A stretch of 64,000 bases of DNA. It comes from Ptychodera flava. Taxonomy: Eukaryota; Hemichordata; Enteropneusta; Ptychoderidae. Shown here piece after piece: positions 50,203 through 59,279 of the stretch (positions are counted from its first letter, which is position 1; each line of letters opens with the position of its first letter). Where the stretch lies: positions 32,184,296 through 32,248,295 of the forward strand of contig NC_091945.1 in NCBI RefSeq assembly GCF_041260155.1. The letters run 5' to 3'. Under the pieces are notes generated by a model that saw only the letters and a program-made list of their open reading frames with translations, was not told where the DNA came from and did not search any database. The position numbers and the translations under genes are program-made.

Positions 50203-51147
50203 AGGGACCGTTCAGTTTTTACGCGGCCGGGGGGGGGGGGGGGCGGCAAAATCTTGTCGCCGGTGTTCAAAAAATGATGACCCCCCCCCCTGCATTTTTC
50301 GCGAAAAAATGATGACCCCCCCTTTGTCAGACGAAAAAATTTGATGACCCCCCCCACTGAAAAATAACCAAAACCCATATGTCAAATTTACCCGCACGGT
50401 TTGGATTTGAACTCTGGTACGCGGCGCACTTTATTCGTGTAGCAGAGATGCCAGTGTACAAACTTCTCAGCCACATCCATGCAAACGTCTGTTAATTAGG
50501 ACGACTGTAAGGCAATTTTTAACTTCATTTCCATAGACAACTTATGTCCACGGATATTGTATAAAGTAAACTTTATTGGAGTGGTTCGCCAAAGGCAGCC
50601 CTCCGGTTAAGAGGGTCATGGGTTATTACGTAAAGTCAACTTTATTGTAGTGGGCAACCAAAGGTGGCCCACTGGTAAAAAGAGGGTCGATCATGGCCAT
50701 TGCATGAAGTAAACTTTACTGAACAGGGCCGCTGAAGGCGTCCAGCCGTTAAGATGGTCATGGGGTATTACAATAAAGTCAAATTATTGTAGTGGGCCGC
50801 CGCAGGCGGCCCGCCGGTAAAGAGGGTCGATCATGGCCATTGCATGAAGTAAACCTAATTGGAGTGGGCCGCCAAAGGCGTCTGCCCGCTAAGAGGGTCA
50901 TGGGTAATACATAAAGTATATTTATTGTATTGGGCCGCCGAAGGCAGCCCGCCGGTAAAGAGGGTCAATCATGGCCATGGCATAAAGTGGACTTTATTGT
51001 AGGTATTATGTTTTTGAAAATGTGGTGACCCCCCCTTTCCTACCAGTGAAAAAGTGATGACCCCCCCCTTCTTGGATTCCAAAATTATGATGACCCCCCC
51101 TGGATTTTGCCGGCCCCCCCCCCAGCCGTAAAAACTGAACGGTCCCT
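50203..51147. mobile_element. Inverted-repeat element with G/C tracts and internal dimeric repeats
   Basis: The ends AGGGACCGTTCAGTTTTTAC (50203) and its exact reverse complement (to 51147) are followed inward by a G or C tract and several TGATGACCCCCCC units separated by short spacers, arranged as inverted arms of about 130-160 bases. Between them (50565-50995) lie about three copies of a roughly 150-base dimeric unit made of two related halves, each with TAAAGT..ACTTTATT, GTGGGCCGCC and AGAGGGTC. The element has no transposase frame. It sits in the 5' untranslated intron of the RPGRIP1L orthologue. Confidence 0.85.
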
Positions 51148-51751
51148 AAACGGTACGTGTCAAAGTATTTAAATGGTAAATTCAACGCCATATTCCCACA
51201 AAAACAAAGGCAATGGATGGGGCACATATCACATAAACAGAGATTGTGCAATCACAGTACCCCTGTTTATTTATTGAAGATGCTAGTGCTTTAGTTTCAT
51301 TGTCGAAGTTTTTTTTTACCATAGTACGGTACCGTTGCACTCGCTTCGTTATGCATTTGTTGGATTCCTTCACGGTCCCTCCACAAAAGGGACTGTGATT
51401 CCTTGCATGGTCTTAGATTCTACCGGTACGGTCCATGTAAAACATTTGAATGATAGTGACATGAGAAAGGCGAGTCTGGTGACAATAATAGCAGTATTTA
51501 TGGTGACGTCCACGTCAAACACTTTTATGTGTTTTGGAGGGTCCGAAATGACACTTTTCTTGCCATGGGTTCACAATAAAACAATTTGATCGAGAGTGAG
51601 TAGGTAGTGTCACCATTAATCGGCAACACACTACGAGATAGGCCGTTAGTCGTTACGGTTACAGCGTAACTGGCGGTCAGTGCAGTGTACCTGGTCGTTG
51701 CGTTGATATTCTAGGAGATCAAAAGGACAGGGAAATAGCACACATACTTAC

Positions 51752-51850
51752 GAAGCAGACAGCGATTCTCTAAACAACTGGCTACGTCTTGCTGACATAG
51801 ACGCGGTTGCTAAAGATTCGGTTGTGTCCTCCTTTCTACAGAGTTAGGAC
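51752..51850 (-). promoter_or_regulatory. Probable 5' non-coding exon and promoter of the RPGRIP1L orthologue
   Basis: On the minus strand a good donor (GCTTC|GTAAGTATG, GT at 51751-51750) ends a stretch with no in-frame start linked to the gene. The following intron would run to the acceptor near 50070. CpG content rises in 51600-51960 compared with the flanks. I infer the transcription start lies a little above 51840, but I see no TATA box and cannot fix the start. Confidence 0.4.
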
Positions 51851-52144
51851 ATTGTACAGCGTTGCACTACAACAAATATTTCGGTTTAGTTACGAGCATG
51901 CGCACAAATTTTATCAACTTTCACAGTGATGATAGTACGCATGCGCCAATTTTTCTTGCCGAAGCGGAAGGCACAGACATAGTAAACTTTACTTGTAATA
52001 CTTGTATGGAACTCCTGGAAGCTGACATCCAAAACTTCTTGCCATGCCCGCCACTTTCCTGCTATCTTTTCCAGGTACGTGCACATCAATCGACGAGACT
52101 GAAGATAAGTACATGTCACACTGTGACCACAGTAAACCCTGTAA

Positions 52145-52180
52145 TAAGGTTGTTGTTGTGGTTGTTGTTGTTTGTATATG
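52145..52180 (+). repeat. (GTT)n microsatellite
   Basis: This is an imperfect GTT/GGTT triplet run, with a shorter run at about 52220-52235. It explains the polythreonine-like run seen if the minus strand is translated. Confidence 0.85.
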
Positions 52181-53122
52181 CATCATTGCATGGTATTGTT
52201 GTTTATATTTATATCATCGTGTGTTGTTGTTGTTGATCAATAAAATTCAACGAACACACTGTTAATGTGTTGTTGTGGTTGTTCCAAACGTATGTAGATG
52301 TCATAAGAAACACTACAAGAACACTATAATCATTTACTATTTGACCTAACGCAACTCTCTCCCAACATTTTTGTACATCCATGCTCCCAACGTACACATA
52401 TATGCTCCTGCTGTAGCTCGAGGTTTGCCGGGGTGTAAGAACAAGTTTACAAACTTATGGTACTAACAAAGCAGTGTATCGCTCCCTCCAGCCAACTATC
52501 CTTTTTGCTGGAATGGTGGTAAATATGTCACTTGTCATTTCTCCACTTCCCTCATTCTATAACACTCTCAGTGAAAATGGATGAAACAAAAAAATTGTCT
52601 GTAACACTGGCCCTTTCCAACTATGAACGGGTACTGTTTGGATTTTTCCCATTTAACCTATTTCATTTCTTTACTCACCATCCATATTTGTCCAAAGGGC
52701 TTCGGTGCCCCGGGCCCCAGTGTTTAAAATCATATTGAAATGCTTTAAACATCATCACACAGCCCAACTATGAATATACAGCAGTATGAGTTGACATTTA
52801 CATGTAAATGTATACGAAATGCAACTGACAGCAAAATGAGAGTATACATAACACATATGTAGAATATGTAGATTGTGCAGATAGTCTGGATAGTGAATAT
52901 TTGAACATGATAAAATGCAAAACAAGAGAATGGAGTTAAAACAAAAAGCTAAAAAACTGAAGAAAAGTATCAAAATTTAGCAAAATTGTAACTATCAGGT
53001 TGTTATACCTTTCAGGGCTCGAAATTAGCGGTAGTCCTGCGTGGATTGTCAGCCATTATTGATGACAGCAAATGACGAGCATAGAAGTGTTCAAGTATGC
53101 AATCACACGACACAGTAATTTA

Positions 53123-54096
53123 AGGTAGAACGCACCTTGGGGAAGCATATTCTGACTTTCAAATTTTTACAATTCTTTTCTGATATACTCCTTGCAGGGG
53201 TTTATTTTAAAGCTCTCAGTGTAAGAAAACTTTTCACTGGCTTAGTTTTTCGAAATTCAAAAATTGTATTTTTCTCCATAGAGTTAACATAGGGATGGCG
53301 GCTATTTTGAATTTTAAATATCGGTAAATCTTGGGTTATTTGATTCTCTTATACCAAAATTTGTACGATGACCCCCGAGTTTTATTCTGGATTTTGAAAA
53401 AGAATGATTGAAAGATTCCTTGAGGAAAGTTTGAGCAAAAGTTGTGAGCCTTTTACTTTCGAGATGCATACTATCTTAAGTTCAACTTCAGCTTCAGTAC
53501 TAAAACAATTTGATTGTGAACGTTTTTCAACTTTAAACTCCATTTCCTGACACACATACATGTATATACGATACAACACAATTACAGATTTGAGCACCTT
53601 ATCTATAGAAACCCTTTCTTCCCATGTAGTGCGCCCTCTCTAAAGCCAACTTGATGCAACAATGACTTATGCAAATTCATACTGATGGTAGAAAATTGTA
53701 CATATTATGGAGGCTGACATTAACAAATTTCATGTAATTTCTAAATTTATGCAAAGAGTGAAAAGTGAAAGACTTAACTTACTCAAACTTTCATCGATGT
53801 AAATTATCAACCAATATTTTCACCAAATCAAAAATAAAAGTGCAAAGTGTGGTACTAGAGAAACAATTTCTTAACCTTTATATGAGAAATATGAGAAATT
53901 CAAAATGACCGCCATCCCTTTGTTAACTCTTTTAAGAAATTAATAAAATTTCGATTTTCAAAAACAGACTGAACAGTGAAATTTTTTTCTGACTCTAAGA
54001 GATTCAAAATGAATTAACCTTCTCATGGGGTCAACCAGAAAAGTATAGAAAAATTTGAGAGTCCTTAATCTATCCCTGAGGTACATTCTTTCTTAA
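53123..54096. mobile_element. Diverged inverted-repeat element, about 970 bp
   Basis: The left end AAGGTAGAACGCACCTTGGGG (53123) and right end CCTGAGGTACATTCTTTCTTAA (to about 54096) are imperfect inverted copies. Further in, TAGAGTTAACATAGGGATGGCGG...TTTTGAATTT (53280-53315) pairs with AAATTCAAAATGACCGCCATCCC...GTTAACTCT (53895-53932); these arms are shown only by key bases. The interior is AT-rich with no domain. Related sequence occurs at 43240-43590 and a similar end at 39968. Confidence 0.65.
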
Positions 54097-55128
54097 TAGT
54101 CATGTTGCAGTCCTGGTCATGTTGTTTACAGTTCTTGACATGTGTTCTTGACAATAAAGGCTGAGCTTCCATAACTATCATGTTTGAAGGGGAGACAGTT
54201 ACATTTAACGTAATCATAAATTTTGTGCTTTAAAAACAAATGGTATCAAAATTTTGCAGTTGTGCTAATGCCGAGATGCAGTCTGTGTTGTAATTATGAT
54301 AGACGTTCTGGTTTATATATACCAGTATACACCCGCAAAAAACATCTAACAGTCTGACAGTATATGTGTGTAAGAGCAAAGATTTCACAGTGTGTCTCGT
54401 GTGTATGCGCAGATCTGTGTCTAGTTAGTTATAACAGGTACAATGTACTGATTATCATGAGCATGAAATTTATGGCCCTGTAACACCCCTGTGATCACAT
54501 CATTGAACATACATATACCAATGTATGCCATTACTGGATTCATAGAGATCTGTATATCAGAGCACAAGCCGTTTTTTCTCTCCCCAATCTGTTCCACAGC
54601 TTCGTAGTACCGGTACATGTAGAGGCCCCATCACAGAGTTTATGTTTGGGTGTGGAGTAAAAAGCATATTTAAATTTGTAGGGGGTTTTGTTAATGCTTT
54701 TCATTCAATTAATATAATGTACCTCTTATAAGTCCGGGTCATTTCCAAAATATGCGACTCATTATGATAATATATTCTGACTATAAGCCAATCATCGACT
54801 GGATCACATAATTAATAGAGTAGAAGTCACGCCTAGGGTCACAAATCACCCACCAAGAGTGATTGGTGGTTTTCGGCCCCTGTTTAAGCCTGTCTTATGA
54901 GGTTCAACAAATTTCAACTGTCAACATGATCCATGAGTTCTGCAGAAGATCATGGCCACCAACTAGTCCGGAAATTGAAAAAATAGTCGAGATGTTTACA
55001 ACATTTCTACGACCAGTTTTATCTGTCAAGTACCAAGAATCATTTTGTAGATATTCGTCATCTCTATTACAAATACTGTTTTCAAGGTCATTTGTGAAGG
55101 TACGCCTATGGCATATTTGCCAGAATTA

Positions 55129-55651
55129 AGGGAGCTGTCATTATTTACGGCCTGGGGGGGGGGGGTCCGGAGGAATTGCTTTAGAAACTCCAAAGTTTCA
55201 AGTAACTCCCCCTGCCAACCATGAAAAAAAAAAACAAATTGGGAAAGTTAAATATCTATACAGTAAAATGGATTGCTGCTGCGACAGCTCGACAGGCCCT
55301 GTACAGACCCTGATTAAACCCTGTGGTACTGGTCTGTGTTGGAAAGAGGTTCCATTGCTGTGACAGGGGCTGATGTACAGGTCTGTATCCAGTGCCCTGA
55401 TGACATGCAAGTGCTGTTCTTTGTAGGATTTTTTTACAAGAGCGAAGATGTGGTGCGAAATAATTATTGTTGTATTAATTCGTAACTCAGGATGCACTAA
55501 ATGCTTCAGTACATATCAACGAAATTGAGTGGCCTCCTTTTTCTTGTTCTCCACTTTTGAGCAACCCCCCTTGTAGCTTTTGATTTTTTGAGTGACCCCC
55601 CTCAGATTCCTTCGACATCCCCCCCCCCGCCATAAATAATGACGGCTCCCT
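55129..55651. mobile_element. Second G/C-tract inverted-repeat element, 523 bp
   Basis: The ends AGGGAGCTGTCATTATTTAC (55129) and the reverse complement AGGGAGCCGTCATTATTTAT (at 55651) flank a G tract on the left and a C tract on the right, with nearby pieces of the type TGACCCCCC and CAACCCCCC. The ends share the pattern AGGGA(C/G)C(C/T/G)GT with the 50203-51147 element, so the two belong to related families. The interior differs and has no 150-base dimer repeats. Confidence 0.8.
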
Positions 55652-56828
55652 AAGAGAGATGTCAGCTTTAAAATGATACCTAAGTTGTGGTTGTCCAATG
55701 CAGACTAAAAATGGTCCACGATTTTGAATGTGTGTTGACAGAGTGCACGGCCACACAACTGTTCGAGGTTATGACAGAATATGACATGATTATAATTGTT
55801 ATTTCACAAATGACATCCATATTCCTTTGAAATGTGCAATGCCAAGTGTTACAACTGACAATATTTTGACACGGGTCTACAATAATACATGAAAAAGGTA
55901 TGAGAATGGTGCAGTGGAGGAGTTTAGAGTTCAACACACTATGGCGTACATAACCATGAACACAATTGTGGAGGTAATGCCAGGAAATACAAATTTTACT
56001 GATGGCATGCTGGCCGCTGATTGGCTAATGTTAGGGAAAAAATATTATGGTATAGCGTCGCCGATTTTGGAAATGACCCAGACTGCTAATACATCACCAA
56101 ATACTAGCTGGTAGAGAACAGTGGTATGGCAATACCATAAGTCTTGGTTTTCCAAATTGCTGAGATAGACCTGTATATGATATATTGTTTGTGGTAGGGA
56201 CTGAAGTCCTTGTCACAGGGAAGAATCTTCTTTTACTTTATACCAAGGCAGTACAAGTTTATTTTAGTTTTTGCAATATTTTTCTTTCATTTAATGGATA
56301 AATTACTTATCTATAATTTTGAAATTCAATTCATCATATTTACTGCTATTTCTCTCACAACTTTCTAGCGTATTCATCATATATTGCTGAGATGTGCTAG
56401 GCGCTGAACAAAGGCAATATGAGTTTTGCCAGTGAGGTCACATGACTAAAGAGACTCTTAATATGCCAGTATGGCAAAATCACTTTAAAGAGATGACAAA
56501 ATACTAAGACTACCATGTTAGAAATCTTTTTGTCCATCTCAAATTTGAAAAGGAATTTCTAAAGAAACACAAACTAGTCCACTCCTGAGATACATGTACT
56601 CACTCCGAGTTGTGTTGCCTTGCCCCAGATGAAACAAGTACACACTATTTAGTTACAATATCATTAAAATTTTATGTCAACTGATGAGTTTTCTTATGCA
56701 CAAAAAATGCTGAAAATATACGTCAAGATGTGAAGCCTTGCCATAAAAGAAGCAAAAACCAGATTTTTTTCCATGTACACACAAATTTTATTGCACTATT
56801 GATCATTCTTTCTTTTGTTTTTCTTCAC

Positions 56829-56911
56829 AGAGTCAGCTGTAGACTTTGGTACAGCTTACATCTTTAAAAGTAAAGAGAGTTGTTGGAATATCGACGGGTC
56901 TTACAACTACT
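56829..56911 (+). CDS. Weak candidate terminal exon of an unidentified plus-strand gene
   Basis: A strong acceptor (pyrimidine tract then TTCTTCACAG, ending about 56829) is followed by an open frame of 27 codons ending in TAA: SAVDFGTAYIFKSKESCWNI and a short tail. I recognise no family. I found no convincing upstream plus-strand exon. The ORF at 55914-56114 is in the right direction but has no clear splice junction to this one. It may be a chance acceptor. Confidence 0.25.
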
Positions 56912-58073
56912 AAGAAGAGTTTCTTATCCTACAACAAGACCCCTTAAGATATATTTCAAATGACATACAAATGTCAACGTGAACCAAAATGAGCCAGTAG
57001 CTGCCACTTTTGGTAAATGAGTGTGCTTTTGCCAGGAAACAAGTACCTTGGGTACATTTTTTACTCCTCTCCCAAAAGTATGTTCACAATACAAAGTATA
57101 CTCCCTGCCATCATCATGGATTGCATACAGTACTGGTACATGTCTTGTCATTGTTGATAAATAAGTTCAAGTTCAATTGTAACATTGGACATGACACACA
57201 TACAAACTGTATTTACAGGTTGAACACATCATCGATAAAACAGCTAGAAAATGTATTTTACAAACAAAGGAAAATGTGGAATGTATAAACGTTACTGATA
57301 ATGAAATATTTGTAAGACTTTACAGTATCTTTGAACTTGTCACATTGAAATGAAACATACATAATGCAAAGACACACGGAAATGTATTTGAAGAGAAACA
57401 AGAGATTTTAAAAATCACTGAAATGGTTTGAGGTTTTCTAATGTATAAACAGAGAAGTGATTGTGTAAATTTCCTCCATAATAGATATCAATATCAGTGC
57501 CATGGAGAACTCAAAAAGGATGAATGGCACTTCTTTAAATGAATAGTTTTAGAACAGTAAATATTGTAATCTATACAATCTGTTAAACATATTATGTCAA
57601 TGAATAGTGACAATCAAAATTTAAGAAAATTGTGTCTAACAATATCAATAATATGTAACCTGATTAGACTTCAACAACTCACAATTTGATCAAACTATTG
57701 TTCTCATACATTGCTGTTATGTAGACTAGTGGCAGTGAATAATAACTATTAATATTCAAGAAAAGTGTTCATTACTGCATCAAAAAGACATAACATTATT
57801 CATCCTTAACAGATCTCTTACCATTTATTTAAATATGGCCACACTCTGTACCTCCCTCAACAAAATTAGGAAATTATTTCAGTTCATTATGACTATTGAT
57901 ATCTTCCATAGTTTTAACATGCTGTGACTGTCTATTAAATGAAAAATGGAAATAAATTATTGAAGAAGTCTCTACAAAAAGAGTGATTGCCTTACACTGT
58001 CTGAATGTAAATCAATGATAACAACAAAATTAGTAACAATGACCACAAATATACTGTGATACAGTATTTATTT

Positions 58074-59279
58074 CTAAAAATGAAAACTCTTTTTACCTAA
58101 CATTGGAACACTGTTTAGAGGTATAGCATATGAGATGATAGTGAAGTTCTGTAACTGATGTATAACTTGTTGATACCAATTTCCTGGCATTTTGGGCCAT
58201 AATATTACTGAATGTAATCCCTCACATCGACATGTGCCTTGCATATCTTGCATAATTAGCATAACTGAATCCAGAGTACACTGATTTGTTTCTATGTCTT
58301 CGCTGAGTTTTCTTAATAGCTTAATAAAAGAACTCTCATGCAATATCCTATGTATATAAATCTTCAAGTGTTTGAGCACCTTATTTTGCCTCAAGCTTGC
58401 CTGCAAAGATTCTGCTATACGTTTGATAATGTACATTGTATAATCTCTGTCATCTACTAAACATTGAATATATAATGTTATTGACTTGGCATACTTGTTG
58501 TGTTCTATAACACCACACACTGTTTCTGTATACCAGTATGTTTTATCTCCATTATCTGTTTCATCCTCACTATCTGTTTCATCCTCACTATCTGTTTCAT
58601 TCCTATGATCTATTTTATCTCCATTATCTGTTTCATCCTCACTATCTGTTTCATCCTCACTATCTGTTTCATTCCTATGATCTGTTTTATCTCCATTATC
58701 TGTTTCATCCTCTCTATCTATTTCATCCTCAGGATGTATTTTATCCTCAATTGTAGTTAAAAATATGCACATGCCTATATCACTTACTGTCATGTTTGTT
58801 GACAAAGCAGTGTGAAATTTATGTGGATAATTCAAAAAATGCAGTGATTTCAAGCTTGGGCTTATTTTCCTTAATGCTCTTTTAATTTTTATTAAATGTG
58901 GTTGGCTGAAATAAGTCATAGACAATTTTAATGACTCTGTAGTATCACAGTTTTCAAGGAAGCAGCATAATGCATTGACTGATGCATCTGTCAAAGAAAA
59001 GCCACTAGACAAGCAAATGATTTCTTGTTTACCATTGTGTAGCATTGTCTGCAGTATGTCATCCAATTGATCTGCTTCAAATTTGAAACATTTCAGCGAT
59101 TTATTTTCTTTAATGGTTTCAATTAAATGTTTTAATGCATTTTTATTTCCTCCACTTGCTGCATCAACATTCAGCGATAAGGCAATACTCTCTCCCCTGA
59201 AGATTTTCATTATACCTTTCAAATTATCAATATCATTCAGTGTCCATTTGGTTTCTGAATAAATAGTGAGAGATTTCAT
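58074..59279 (-). CDS. NLR C-terminal region: diverged LRR-like repeats, beyond an in-frame stop
   Basis: An open frame of 401 codons lies in the same frame as the NACHT exon and is separated from it by a single TAA (59282-59280). It begins MKSLTIYSETKW. The repeated leucine patterns (SLKCFKFEADQLDDILQ, TESLKLSMTYFSQPHLIKI, LKSLHFLNYP, KHLKIYIHRIL) resemble degenerate leucine-rich repeats, as expected after the NACHT module of NLR proteins. An acidic tandem repeat interrupts them. A potential donor TTAG|GTAAAA (GT at 58096-58095) could link to a further exon; otherwise the stop is at 58076-58074. It is either the second half of one receptor gene read past a nonsense codon, or a separate relic. 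Confidence 0.75.
   Translation of the reverse strand: MKSLTIYSETKWTLNDIDNLKGIMKIFRGESIALSLNVDAASGGNKNALKHLIETIKENKSLKCFKFEADQLDDILQTMLHNGKQEIICLSSGFSLTDASVNALCCFLENCDTTESLKLSMTYFSQPHLIKIKRALRKISPSLKSLHFLNYPHKFHTALSTNMTVSDIGMCIFLTTIEDKIHPEDEIDREDETDNGDKTDHRNETDSEDETDSEDETDNGDKIDHRNETDSEDETDSEDETDNGDKTYWYTETVCGVIEHNKYAKSITLYIQCLVDDRDYTMYIIKRIAESLQASLRQNKVLKHLKIYIHRILHESSFIKLLRKLSEDIETNQCTLDSVMLIMQDMQGTCRCEGLHSVILWPKMPGNWYQQVIHQLQNFTIISYAIPLNSVPMLGKKSFHF
58541..58740 (-). repeat. Coding 72-bp minisatellite giving an acidic 24-residue repeat
   Basis: The sequence TTTTATCTCCATTATCTGTT recurs at 58541, 58613 and 58685, exactly 72 bases apart. On the coding (minus) strand each unit gives an acidic, hydrophilic segment of the type DETDNGDKTDHRNETDSE followed by DETDSE. 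Subunits of 18 bases (DETDSE) are nested within it. The period is a multiple of three, so copy-number change keeps the frame. Confidence 0.9.

Larger units (their letters stand above)
51863..58073. other. Intergenic region rich in repeats
   Basis: The region holds a (GTT)n stretch (52145-52180), an element at about 53123-54096, a second G/C-tract element (55129-55651) and one weak exon candidate (56829-56911). A 124-codon plus-strand frame at 51862-52236 partly overlaps the (GTT)n repeat and has no recognisable domain. From 56930 to 58070 I see nothing but AT-rich DNA. The 3' untranslated end of the NLR gene probably lies in its right-hand part. Confidence 0.55.

Noticed and set aside
51862..52236. 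124-codon plus-strand open frame near the RPGRIP1L promoter, considered as a divergent neighbour
   Set aside because: The C-terminal half is the (GTT)n repeat and the rest has no family resemblance. In human the head-to-head neighbour is FTO, but nothing here resembles the FTO N-terminus.
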